From positions 1-5,461 of the forward strand of contig JAGWIE010000114.1 in assembly GCA_028866445.1 (NCBI GenBank): 5,461 nucleotides of DNA, given 5' to 3'. Under the pieces are notes generated by a model. It was given only the letters and a program-made list of their open reading frames with translations, was not told the DNA's origin and did no database searches. The position numbers and the translations under genes were made by a program. Positions 1-5,461 of this stretch are shown here, piece by piece. Within the stretch, counting starts at the first letter, position 1; each line of letters starts with the position of its first letter. This stretch comes from Rhodospirillales bacterium (lineage in GTDB: Bacteria > Pseudomonadota > Alphaproteobacteria > Acetobacterales > Acetobacteraceae).

Positions 1-968
1 AGCCGCTGCTGGACCGCATGGAGATCATTCGTATCCCCGGCTATACCGAGGATGAGAAGGTGGAAATTGCCAAGCGGCATCTGGTGCCCAAGCAATCCGA
101 GGCGCATGGGCTGAAAAAGGAGGAATGGTCTGTCTCCGACGATGCCATGCTGGAGCTGGTGCGCACCCATACGCGCGAGGCCGGAGTGCGTAATCTGGAG
201 CGCGAGATTGCGACCCTGGCTCGCAAGGCGGTGAAGGAGATCGTCACCGCCAAGACGAAGAAAGTGTCGATAACCAAGCGCAATTTGGAGAAATTCGCCG
301 GGGTGCCGAAATTCCGTTACGGCGAGACCGAGGCGGAGGACATGGTTGGCGTTGTGACTGGCCTTGCCTGGACTGAGGTCGGGGGAGAGATCCTAACGAT
401 CGAATCGGTGCTGCTTCCCGGCAAGGGCGGCATTAAACAAACTGGCCAGCTTGGCGATGTGATGAAGGAAAGCGTGCAGGCGGCGTATTCCTACATCCGC
501 TCGCGGGCCACCCAGTTTGGCATTAAGCCGCCTTATTTCGATAAACGGGACATCCATGTGCACGTGCCGGAAGGCGCGACTCCGAAGGACGGGCCCTCCG
601 CGGGCATCGCCATGGCCACATCCATCGTCTCCGCCATCACCGGCATACCTATCCGTAAGGATATCGCCATGACTGGCGAGATTACGTTACGCGGCCGGGT
701 TTTGCCGATCGGCGGGCTGAAGGAAAAGCTGCTGGCGGCGCTGCGGGCGGGCATCACCACCGTTGTTATCCCGAAAGACAATGAGAAAGATCTCATTGAA
801 ATTCCAGACAATGTGAAGAAAAATCTGGCCATTTTTCCGGTCAGCCACGTGGATGAGGTGATCGCCCACGCCCTGGCGCGGGCACCCGAGCCGATTGAAT
901 GGGACGACACGCTGGAGGAGCTTGCCAAGGCGCCGGACGGTGGGGTTGTAGCCTCGCTGCCGCATTAG
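1..968 (+). CDS. lon: ATP-dependent protease La (Lon), C-terminal part; 5' end outside window
   Basis: Lon is a cytoplasmic AAA+ serine protease that unfolds and degrades misfolded and regulatory proteins. The reading frame is open from the first full codon at position 3 (PLLDRM), so the gene begins upstream. Counting from the Met at 18, which aligns with E. coli residue 485, about 484 N-terminal residues are missing: substrate-binding domain, Walker A and Walker B. Present are the Arg before that Met (arginine-finger position), the alpha-helical lid with sensor-2 Arg58 in GVRNLER, and the whole protease domain from about residue 105. The catalytic dyad is intact: Ser194 in PKDGPSAG (codon 597-599) and Lys237 in GGLKEKLL (codon 726-728), 43 residues apart as in E. 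coli. The C-terminus runs about 16 residues past the E. coli end as an acidic, Ala-rich tail. Family identity is certain from motifs. The Met at 18 is internal and not the start. Confidence 0.98.
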   Translation, partial: PLLDRMEIIRIPGYTEDEKVEIAKRHLVPKQSEAHGLKKEEWSVSDDAMLELVRTHTREAGVRNLEREIATLARKAVKEIVTAKTKKVSITKRNLEKFAGVPKFRYGETEAEDMVGVVTGLAWTEVGGEILTIESVLLPGKGGIKQTGQLGDVMKESVQAAYSYIRSRATQFGIKPPYFDKRDIHVHVPEGATPKDGPSAGIAMATSIVSAITGIPIRKDIAMTGEITLRGRVLPIGGLKEKLLAALRAGITTVVIPKDNEKDLIEIPDNVKKNLAIFPVSHVDEVIAHALARAPEPIEWDDTLEELAKAPDGGVVASLPH

Positions 969-981
969 CAGCGCATTGCGT

Positions 982-1029
982 TTGACGGGTGGCGCGCAGT
1001 TTGGTTAAGACCGCGCGCCACCTTATTTT
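982..1029 (+). promoter_or_regulatory. candidate hup promoter overlapping the lon terminator
   Basis: Because hup lies behind a strong terminator it needs its own promoter, and only about 125 bases separate the two genes. TTGACG at 982-987 matches the alphaproteobacterial -35 core. The best -10 at a normal distance (TTAAGA 1005-1010 or TAAGAC 1006-1011) is poor. An alternative pair is TTGGTT 1001-1006 and TATTTT 1024-1029 with a 17-base spacer. Either would start transcription inside or just after the hairpin, so the hup mRNA would not carry the whole terminator. This is inference from weak matches. Confidence 0.3.
988..1029 (+). terminator. Rho-independent terminator after lon
   Basis: A perfect 10-bp GC-rich inverted repeat (arms 988-997 and 1013-1022, sequences GGTGGCGCGC and GCGCGCCACC) encloses a 15-base loop and is followed at once by TTATTTT. 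It begins 19 bases after the lon stop codon. This is a textbook intrinsic terminator that should separate lon from hup. Confidence 0.88.
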
Positions 1030-1080
1030 GTGGTCTGCCCGCTAGGCTCGCGGACAAGCCCGTTAATCCAACCGACAACA

Positions 1081-1085
1081 GGGAG
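1081..1085 (+). promoter_or_regulatory. hup ribosome binding site (decides the GTG start)
   Basis: GGGAG lies 8 bases before the GTG at 1094, an ideal distance. It is only 2 bases before the in-frame TTG at 1088, too close for that codon to be used. The site therefore supports the shorter, family-typical N-terminus. Confidence 0.8.
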
Positions 1086-1093
1086 TTTTGCCC

Positions 1094-1366
1094 GTGAACA
1101 AAAATGATCTGATCGCCGCTGTGGCTGAAGATACCGACCTTTCCAAGGCCAAGGCCGCCGAGGTGGTGGATGCTGTGTTTGGCGCGATCGAAAAGACGCT
1201 GATGAAGAAGGAAGAAGTTCGGCTGGTTGGCTTTGGCACTTTCGCCACCGCCGCGCGTGAGGCTTCCAAGGGCCGTAACCCACGCACCGGCGAAGAGATT
1301 GATATTCCGGCTTCCACTTCCGTCCGCTTCAAGCCTGGCAAAACGCTGAAGGATGCGGTCAACTAA
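1094..1366 (+). CDS. hup: DNA-binding protein HU (beta type), histone-like
   Basis: HU is a small homodimeric nucleoid protein that binds and bends DNA with little sequence preference, compacting the chromosome and helping replication, repair and recombination complexes. The product is 90 residues, the normal family length. From the GTG at 1094 the protein begins MNKNDLIAAVAE, the usual HU N-terminus; an upstream TTG would add two residues and has bad spacing. Visible landmarks are the N-terminal helices (about 3-38), the GFGTF turn at 46-50, and the DNA-binding beta arm with RNPRTG at 61-66, including the intercalating Pro63. The C-terminal segment RFKPGKTLKDAV (78-89) is typical. The gene lies alone between two terminators, so it is probably monocistronic, in line with the need for high HU levels. 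IHF subunits are related, but the N-terminus and arm favour HU. Confidence 0.97.
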   Translation: MNKNDLIAAVAEDTDLSKAKAAEVVDAVFGAIEKTLMKKEEVRLVGFGTFATAAREASKGRNPRTGEEIDIPASTSVRFKPGKTLKDAVN

Positions 1367-1374
1367 ATCTGCTT

Positions 1375-1409
1375 CGGGATGGGCGGCGTCTGCCGTCCGT
1401 CTCGTTTTT
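1375..1409 (+). terminator. Rho-independent terminator after hup
   Basis: Arms 1375-1387 and 1392-1404 pair over 13 bp (three G-U wobbles) around the tetraloop GTCT, followed by TTTTT at 1405-1409. It begins 8 bases after the hup stop codon. It ends only 9 bases before tRNA-Val, so any read-through would enter that tRNA. Confidence 0.85.
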
Positions 1410-1418
1410 ATTGTTTCA

Positions 1419-1493
1419 GGGCGGTTAGCTCAGCGGTAGAGCGTCTCGTTTACACCGAGAGGGTCGGCGGTTCGAAACCGTCACCGCCCACCA
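1419..1493 (+). tRNA. tRNA-Val, anticodon UAC
   Basis: The full cloverleaf can be drawn. The acceptor stem GGGCGGT (1419-1425) pairs with ACCGCCC (1483-1489). The D stem is GCTC/GAGC (1428-1431 with 1439-1442). The anticodon stem TCTCG/CGAGA (1444-1448 with 1456-1460) holds the loop TTTACAC with anticodon TAC at 1451-1453. The T arm has GGCGG and CCGTC around the TTCGAAA loop. Discriminator A1490 is followed by an encoded CCA. UAC reads Val codons GUA and GUG, and others by wobble. No promoter of its own is evident, and the hup terminator ends just upstream. Confidence 0.97.
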
Positions 1494-1545
1494 TGCCACG
1501 TAAAGTCATCCACAGATTATTCGTCGCAGTTTGTGCATCATCGGC

Positions 1546-1575
1546 TTGACGCTGATTTGAATGCCAAGTACACGG
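1546..1575 (+). promoter_or_regulatory. candidate promoter for tRNA-Asp
   Basis: TTGACG (1546-1551) is followed after 17 bases by TACACG (1569-1574), which ends 13 bases before the tRNA 5' end. The -35 core is good and the -10 is a 3-of-6 match to TATAAT. Position and spacing are right for a tRNA promoter giving a short 5' leader. The rest of the gap 1494-1545 between the two tRNAs shows no gene. Confidence 0.5.
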
Positions 1576-1587
1576 CGGCCACCTTAA

Positions 1588-1664
<77 letters not shown>

Positions 1665-1728
1665 TTCCTTTCTCCCCAAAAATCGAATAGCTTGCTGATG
1701 AGGCGTGGAAACCACACTCCGCATTGCT

Positions 1729-1750
1729 TTGCAGCGCCATGCTGCTGCAA
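1729..1750 (+). repeat. 7-bp inverted repeat in the nuoA leader
   Basis: TTGCAGC (1729-1735) and GCTGCAA (1744-1750) are perfect reverse complements around an 8-base spacer, followed by TTT only. It could be a weak tRNA terminator hairpin or a regulator-binding palindrome, because it lies just upstream of the promoter-like TTGACC at 1764. Function is not shown by the sequence. Confidence 0.4.
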
Positions 1751-1763
1751 TTTCGGAACAGGG

Positions 1764-1793
1764 TTGACCGGAGCCTGTTGCGGTGCGACACGG
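1764..1793 (+). promoter_or_regulatory. candidate promoter of the nuo operon
   Basis: TTGACC (1764-1769) is followed after 17 bases by GACACGG (1787-1793). The layout is the same as TTGACG-N17-TACACGG before tRNA-Asp. The -35 is good and the -10 resembles the consensus poorly. The predicted transcript would have a leader of roughly 55 bases containing a small hairpin (stem GCGGC/GCCGC, 1815-1819 with 1825-1829) before the nuoA ribosome binding site. Confidence 0.4.
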
Positions 1794-1841
1794 CGGGAAC
1801 AATTTCATTAGGGCGCGGCAGTTCGCCGCCCCGGCGCGATC

Positions 1842-1847
1842 AAGGAG
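1842..1847 (+). promoter_or_regulatory. nuoA ribosome binding site (decides the GTG start)
   Basis: AAGGAG is a strong Shine-Dalgarno match lying 8 bases before the in-frame GTG at 1856. The closer ATG at 1848 is in another frame and directly abuts the site. This supports a 121-residue NuoA over a longer product from the in-frame ATG at 1724. Confidence 0.8.
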
Positions 1848-1855
1848 ATGAGCAG

Positions 1856-2221
1856 GTGCAGCTAAGCCTAGCGCAGTATTTTCCTATTCTCATTTTCGTT
1901 GCCCTCGCCGCTGTTTTGGGTGTGGCGTTCGTATTTGGCTCCCTGATCGCAGCCAAACAGAAACCCTATCCGGATAAACTTTCTGCATATGAATGCGGTT
2001 TCGAAGCGTTTGGCGATGCGCGCCGCCGTTTCGATGTTCGGTATTACCTGGTGGCGATTCTGTTCATTATTTTTGACGTTGAGGTTGCGTTTCTGTTTCC
2101 CTGGGCGGTTTCACTCGGCCGCATCGGCCTGTTGGGCTTTTGGTCGATGATGGGCTTTCTCGGCGTGTTAACCGTGGGTTTCATATATGAGTGGAACAAG
2201 GGCGCATTAAATTGGGAGTGA
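1856..2221 (+). CDS. nuoA: NADH-quinone oxidoreductase subunit A
   Basis: NuoA (ND3 family) is a small inner-membrane subunit of proton-pumping complex I at the junction of the hydrophilic and membrane arms, near the quinone entry site. The product is 121 residues, the normal length. Three membrane segments are visible at about 8-33, 62-84 and 92-111. Between the first two lies the conserved cytoplasmic loop with KLSAYECGFE (41-50), whose Cys47 is the ND3-loop cysteine, followed by FDVRYYLVAILF and FDVEVAFLFPWA leading through segment 2. The start is GTG, chosen because AAGGAG is 8 bases upstream and MQLSLAQYFP is a natural family N-terminus. The frame stays open upstream to 1724, but that stretch crosses the leader structures and has no family resemblance. 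It is the first gene of the operon, with nuoB 4 bases downstream. Confidence 0.96.
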   Translation: MQLSLAQYFPILIFVALAAVLGVAFVFGSLIAAKQKPYPDKLSAYECGFEAFGDARRRFDVRYYLVAILFIIFDVEVAFLFPWAVSLGRIGLLGFWSMMGFLGVLTVGFIYEWNKGALNWE

Positions 2222-2225
2222 TGGC

Positions 2226-2789
2226 ATGACCATAGCCACAAACAGCGCTGAGCTCGCCTGGAACAGGGAGCAGCTTTCCCCCGGCGCGGAACAGGATGCC
2301 GTGATTAAAGGCATCACCGGCGAGCTTGCCGGAAAAGGCTTTATCGTCGCCAATATCGACAAGGTTGTGAACTGGGCGCGCACCGGCAGCCTGTGGCCGA
2401 TGACCTTCGGCCTGGCCTGCTGCGCGGTGGAGATGATCCACGCTTATATGCCGCGCTACGACCTCGACCGGTTTGGCATTATCCCGCGCGCTTCGCCACG
2501 CCAGTCTGACGTGATGATTGTTGCCGGTACACTGACCAATAAAATGGCACCAGCATTGCGCCGGGTTTACGACCAGATGCCGGAGCCGCGCTGGGTCATC
2601 TCCATGGGTAGCTGCGCCAATGGTGGCGGTTATTACCATTACTCCTATTCCGTAGTGCGCGGCGTGGACCGGATCGTGCCGGTGGATGTGTACGTGCCCG
2701 GTTGCCCGCCCACCGCGGAGGCGCTGGTTTACGGCATCATGCAATTGCAGAAAAAAATTCGGCGGACGGGGACGGTGCTGCGTGGCTGA
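2226..2789 (+). CDS. nuoB: NADH-quinone oxidoreductase subunit B (cluster N2 subunit)
   Basis: NuoB (PSST/20 kDa family) carries the [4Fe-4S] cluster N2, the last electron carrier before quinone in complex I, and sits in the Q module with NuoC and NuoD. All four cluster ligands are present: the adjacent Cys65-Cys66 in FGLACCAVEM, Cys130 in SMGSCANGGG and Cys160 in VPGCPPTAEA. The segments RYDLDRFG, RASPRQSDVMIVAGTLTNKM and GGGYYHYSYSVVRG are near-invariant in alphaproteobacterial and mitochondrial homologues. The 187-residue length is typical. The ATG at 2226 has GGGAG (2214-2218) 7 bases upstream, inside the end of nuoA. The C-terminal end overlaps nuoC by 8 bases, suggesting translational coupling. 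Confidence 0.98.
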   Translation: MTIATNSAELAWNREQLSPGAEQDAVIKGITGELAGKGFIVANIDKVVNWARTGSLWPMTFGLACCAVEMIHAYMPRYDLDRFGIIPRASPRQSDVMIVAGTLTNKMAPALRRVYDQMPEPRWVISMGSCANGGGYYHYSYSVVRGVDRIVPVDVYVPGCPPTAEALVYGIMQLQKKIRRTGTVLRG

Positions 2790-3411
2790 AGAAACCCAAA
2801 CAGAGGCAGAGGTTCCGGCTGCGCCCGTGGATGCGGTATTGGAGGCTTTGGGGGCCCTTGCTGGTGTAACCCAGCCCCGGCGCCTGCTGGGGGAAATTGT
2901 GCTGGAAACGCCGCGCGGTTCTGCTCATGCGTTGCTGAAAACCCTGCGTGACGAATTCGCCTTTCAGCAGGTTATGGATATTTGCGGCGTGGATTACCCA
3001 GAGCGCGCTGAGCGATTCGAGGTGGTTTACAACCTGCTTTCCGTTACCCGGAATGAGCGCGTGCGCGTGATTTTAACCACTGACGCCAACACGGCCGTGG
3101 ATTCGGTGAGCGACCTTTGGCCCTGCGCGGCCTGGTGGGAGCGCGAGGTGTGGGATTTATTCGGCATCAGCTTCAACGGTTTGGAAGATCATCGCCGTAT
3201 CCTCAGTGATTACGGATTTGAAGGGCATCCTCTGCGCAAAGATTTCCCGCTCACCGGCTATGTCGAGGTTCATTACGACGAAGACCGCAAGGCGGTTGTT
3301 TATGACAAAGTGAAGCTGACGCAGGAATTTCGGAATTTTGATTTCCTCTCGCCATGGGAAGGCATGACCTTGCTGCCTGGCGATGAGAAGGTGAACAGGA
3401 GCCGCTCATGA
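2782..3411 (+). CDS. nuoC: NADH-quinone oxidoreductase subunit C (30 kDa subunit)
   Basis: NuoC is the 30-kDa-type Q-module subunit of complex I. It has no cofactor and scaffolds NuoB and NuoD. The product is 209 residues. Residues 1-20 are a variable acidic/Ala-rich leader, and the conserved core follows. The family signature is clear: ERE at 120-122, then WDLFGISF, DHRRIL and YGFEGHPLRKDFPL (144-157), ending with the YVEVHYD segment. The start is the GTG at 2782, which overlaps the last 8 bases of nuoB and gives MAEETQTEAE. A possible ribosome site GGGGA (2768-2772) lies 9 bases upstream. The frame stays open back to 2686, but that stretch is nuoB read in another frame. The gene is not fused to nuoD, unlike the nuoCD fusion of E. 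coli. The stop overlaps the nuoD start as ATGA. Confidence 0.96.
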   Translation: MAEETQTEAEVPAAPVDAVLEALGALAGVTQPRRLLGEIVLETPRGSAHALLKTLRDEFAFQQVMDICGVDYPERAERFEVVYNLLSVTRNERVRVILTTDANTAVDSVSDLWPCAAWWEREVWDLFGISFNGLEDHRRILSDYGFEGHPLRKDFPLTGYVEVHYDEDRKAVVYDKVKLTQEFRNFDFLSPWEGMTLLPGDEKVNRSRS

Positions 3412-4610
3412 GCGAGACCGCACCGCCGGCGAAAACGGTTTTTGAAGTCGACAGCCACACAATCAATTTTGGTCCGCAGCACCCTTCCGCGCATGGCGTG
3501 CTGCGTCTGATTATGGAGATGGATGGCGAGGTGATCGAGCGTTGCGACCCGCATATCGGGCTGCTGCATCGGGGCACCGAGAAGCTGATCGAATATAAGA
3601 GCTATATGCAGGCGGTGCCGTATTTCGACCGGCTGGATTACGTCTCGCCGATGAGCTGCGAACATGCTTTCGCGCTCGCTACCGAGAAGCTGCTGGGCGT
3701 GGAGGCACCGGAGCGCGCGCAGTGGATTCGTGTGATGTTCGCTGAACTCACCCGCGTGCTGAACCATCTTCTCAATGTCAGCCATTTCGCGCTGGATTGC
3801 GGTGCGATCTCGCCGAGCTTATGGATGTATGAGGAGCGTGAAAAGCTGCTTTCGTTTTACGAAGCTGCTTCGGGGGCTCGTTTCCATTCCAATTATTTCC
3901 GTCCTGGCGGTGTATCGAAAGATTTGCCTGCTGGGTTGGCAGAAGATATTCTGGCCTGGGCCAATGAGTTTCCGAAATTCATTGATGAGATGGAAAACCT
4001 TCTCAACGGCAACCGCATTTTCAAGCAGCGGCTGGTTGATGTTGGCGTGATCTCGGCTGAGGATGCGCTGGCTTGGGGTTTCACAGGGCCGTCTCTGCGT
4101 GGTTCGGGCGTGGCATGGGACCTGCGCCGCGCCCAGCCTTACGACAAATACGCCGAGGTGGAGTTCGATATTCCTGTTGGCAAACATGGTGATTCCTACG
4201 ACCGCTATCTTGTCCGCATGGCGGAGATGCGTGAGAGTTTGAAAATCATCAAACAGGCTCTGGCGAAAATGAAACCGGGTCCGGTGAAGGTGCAGGACCG
4301 TAAGATCACGCCACCCACGCGCGCTGAGATGAAGCATTCGATGGAAGCGCTAATCCATCACTTCAAGCTCTACACGGAAGGCTATCACGTTCCCGCGGGC
4401 GCGACCTACACGGCGGTTGAAGCGCCAAAGGGTGAGTTTGGCGTGTATCTGCAAGCGGATGGCACCAACCGGCCTTACCGCTGCAAAATACGCGCAACGG
4501 GTTTTTCGCATCTCCAGGCGGCGGAGAAGCTTTGCAAGGGCCACATGCTGGCCGATATGGTGGCGATCCTGGGATCGCTCGACATTGTTTTTGGTGAGAT
4601 CGACCGGTGA
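3408..4610 (+). CDS. nuoD: NADH-quinone oxidoreductase subunit D (49 kDa subunit)
   Basis: NuoD is the 49-kDa Q-module subunit, related to the large subunit of [NiFe] hydrogenases but without the metal site. With NuoB it forms the quinone-reduction pocket. The product is 400 residues, the usual length for a stand-alone NuoD. Residues corresponding by spacing to bovine His59, Tyr108 and Asp160 are present: His29 in GPQHPSAHG, Tyr78 in FDRLDY and Asp130 in FALDCGA. Other family blocks are IGLLHRGTEKLIEYK (50-64), FRPGGVSKDLP, GPSLRGSGV, DSYDRY and the C-terminal GHMLADMVAILGSLDIVFGE ending in IDR. The ATG at 3408 overlaps the nuoC stop (ATGA) and has AGGAG (3397-3401) 6 bases upstream. The stop overlaps the nuoE start (GTGA). 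No truncation or odd residue was seen. Confidence 0.98.
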   Translation: MSETAPPAKTVFEVDSHTINFGPQHPSAHGVLRLIMEMDGEVIERCDPHIGLLHRGTEKLIEYKSYMQAVPYFDRLDYVSPMSCEHAFALATEKLLGVEAPERAQWIRVMFAELTRVLNHLLNVSHFALDCGAISPSLWMYEEREKLLSFYEAASGARFHSNYFRPGGVSKDLPAGLAEDILAWANEFPKFIDEMENLLNGNRIFKQRLVDVGVISAEDALAWGFTGPSLRGSGVAWDLRRAQPYDKYAEVEFDIPVGKHGDSYDRYLVRMAEMRESLKIIKQALAKMKPGPVKVQDRKITPPTRAEMKHSMEALIHHFKLYTEGYHVPAGATYTAVEAPKGEFGVYLQADGTNRPYRCKIRATGFSHLQAAEKLCKGHMLADMVAILGSLDIVFGEIDR

Positions 4611-5233
4611 GCAGCACACACGCAAAACCGACCAGCTTCGCCTTTACCGAAGCCAACATGAAGTTGGTGGAGAAGGCGATTAAAAAATACCCCGAAGGCA
4701 GGCAGATGAGCGCCGTAAAATCGTTGCTCGACCTGGCGCAGCGGCAGATGGGGGCTGAAACAGGCTCAATCTGGCTGCCGCGTGCGGCGATGGATAAGGT
4801 GGCCGAGATTCTCGGTGTGCCACCCATGCGGGTTTATGAGGTTGCGACCTTCTATACCATGTTCAACTTGGAGCCGGTGGGCAAATATCACCTTCAGGTT
4901 TGTACCACCACGCCGTGCTGGCTGCGCGGCTCGGATGACATTGTGAGCGCCTGCAAATCCGCAGCCGGAATCAAGAATTTTGGCGAGACCAGCGAGGACG
5001 GACTGTTCACCTTGAAAGAGGTCGAGTGCCTGGGTGCTTGCGTGAACGCGCCGATGTTGCAGGTTAACGATGATTATTATGAGGATCTGAGTGCGGCCCG
5101 AGTGGAAGCGTTGATCAACGATCTGCGCGCCGGTAAGCCATTGCCGCCGGCGGGCTCGCTTGGCGGGCGTGCATCCTCTGCCCCGGCTGCGGGTCAGACC
5201 TCGTTGCTTTCCAACCAAGACGCGGGAGAGTGA
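4607..5233 (+). CDS. nuoE: NADH-quinone oxidoreductase subunit E (24 kDa, [2Fe-2S] N1a)
   Basis: NuoE is the thioredoxin-fold 24-kDa subunit of the NADH-oxidising N module and carries the [2Fe-2S] cluster N1a next to the FMN of NuoF. The four ligands are visible: Cys99 and Cys104 in VCTTTPC, and Cys141 and Cys145 in ECLGAC. The helical N-terminal domain (about 12-90) contains KYPEGRQMSAV and VYEVATFYTMF, both family-typical. The product is 208 residues, longer than E. coli NuoE (166) because of an Ala/Pro/Gly-rich tail from about 175, which includes a SAPAAGQTSL segment like that of other alphaproteobacterial NuoE proteins. The start is GTG overlapping the nuoD stop (GTGA). The upstream ribosome site (GGTGAG at 4593-4598) is weak, so translation probably depends on coupling to nuoD. 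nuoF begins 4 bases after the stop. Confidence 0.96.
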   Translation: MSSTHAKPTSFAFTEANMKLVEKAIKKYPEGRQMSAVKSLLDLAQRQMGAETGSIWLPRAAMDKVAEILGVPPMRVYEVATFYTMFNLEPVGKYHLQVCTTTPCWLRGSDDIVSACKSAAGIKNFGETSEDGLFTLKEVECLGACVNAPMLQVNDDYYEDLSAARVEALINDLRAGKPLPPAGSLGGRASSAPAAGQTSLLSNQDAGE

Positions 5234-5237
5234 GCTG

Positions 5238-5461
5238 ATGTTGAAAGATTCAGACCGCATCTATCAAAATCTCTACGGCCAGAAGGATTGGAAGTTGGCG
5301 GAAGCGCGTGAGCGCGGTGATTGGGACGGCACGGCGGAGATCATCGCGCGCGGGCGCGATCCCCTGATTGAGGAAATGAAAGCCTCGGGTATGCGCGGGC
5401 GCGGGGGGGCAGGGTTCCCCACCGGCATGAAATGGTCCTTCATGCCCAAGCAGAGCGATGG
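5238..5461 (+). CDS. nuoF: NADH-quinone oxidoreductase subunit F (51 kDa), N-terminal part; 3' end outside window
   Basis: NuoF is the NADH- and FMN-binding catalytic subunit of complex I, which also carries [4Fe-4S] cluster N3. Only the first 74 codons are in the window. The translation begins MLKDSDRIYQNLYG. It reaches the Gly-rich nucleotide-binding loop GRGGAGFPTG (54-63) followed by MKWSFMPK (64-71), diagnostic of the family. The ATG at 5238 follows the nuoE stop by 4 bases, with GGGAG (5224-5228) 9 bases upstream. The cluster N3 cysteines lie beyond the window and cannot be checked. A run of seven G (5403-5409) falls in the codons of the Gly-rich loop, but the frame is intact through it. 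Confidence 0.97.
   Translation, partial: MLKDSDRIYQNLYGQKDWKLAEARERGDWDGTAEIIARGRDPLIEEMKASGMRGRGGAGFPTGMKWSFMPKQSD

Noticed and set aside
1088..1093. TTG start for hup two codons upstream
   Set aside because: GGGAG would be only 2 bases away, and the HU family starts with MNK, matching the GTG at 1094.
1506..1514. TCATCCACA, one mismatch from the DnaA box TTATCCACA, between the tRNAs
   Set aside because: It is a single isolated near-match with no AT-rich region or further boxes, so there is no support for an origin or DnaA-regulated site.
1811..1832. Hairpin in the nuoA leader considered as a riboswitch or attenuator
   Set aside because: Only a 5-bp stem with no T-run, no alternative structure and no leader peptide. 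It is too small to call.
1724..1855. In-frame upstream extension of nuoA to an ATG at 1724 (44 extra residues)
   Set aside because: It crosses the inverted repeat and promoter-like element, has no complex I similarity, and the strong AAGGAG site points to the GTG at 1856.
2686..2781. Longer nuoC from an ATG at 2686
   Set aside because: This stretch is the conserved end of nuoB read in another frame. The Cys/Arg-rich peptide has no NuoC character.
3300..5260. Several long minus-strand frames opposite nuoC, nuoD and nuoE
   Set aside because: They are shadows of strongly conserved plus-strand genes in GC-rich DNA, with no recognisable protein features.
5403..5409. Run of seven G in nuoF as a possible slippage site
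   Set aside because: It encodes the invariant Gly-rich loop in the correct frame. Nothing suggests programmed frameshifting or phase variation.

Overview
This is an ordinary chromosomal window from an alphaproteobacterium. The order lon - hup - tRNA - nuoABCDEF is, from memory, a recurrent arrangement in that class. The nuo protein sequences (mitochondrial-like NuoB and NuoD, a NuoE with an Ala/Pro/Gly-rich tail, separate nuoC and nuoD genes) fit it well. Wording in NuoB and NuoD suggests Rhodospirillales/Acetobacteraceae, but that is an impression and not a demonstrated placement. The DNA is moderately GC-rich, all genes are on the + strand, and coding density is high.

Layout. 1-968 is the 3' part of lon (lid of the ATPase module plus the complete Ser/Lys protease domain), closed by a strong intrinsic terminator at 988-1029. 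1094-1366 is hup, a 90-residue HU protein with a GTG start and its own terminator at 1375-1409. 1419-1493 is tRNA-Val(UAC) and 1588-1664 is tRNA-Asp(GUC), both with encoded CCA ends. 1665-1855 is a 191-base leader with no gene. It holds a 7-bp inverted repeat, a promoter-like element, a small hairpin and the nuoA ribosome binding site. From 1856 to the window end runs the tightly packed start of the respiratory complex I operon: nuoA, nuoB, nuoC, nuoD, nuoE and the first 74 codons of nuoF. Gaps and overlaps there are only 4 to 8 bases.

How the parts work together. NuoE and NuoF form the NADH-oxidising end of complex I. NuoB, NuoC and NuoD form the connecting Q module, with the terminal cluster N2 (NuoB) and quinone-site residues (NuoD). 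NuoA is a small membrane subunit at the junction with the membrane arm. The remaining subunits are expected downstream. Lon (protein quality control) and HU (nucleoid architecture) are separate transcription units that happen to neighbour the operon.

I found no mobile element, CRISPR array, phage gene or novel system. The points worth a second look are small regulatory ones in the non-coding gaps, and the choice of start codons: four of the seven visible starts are GTG.
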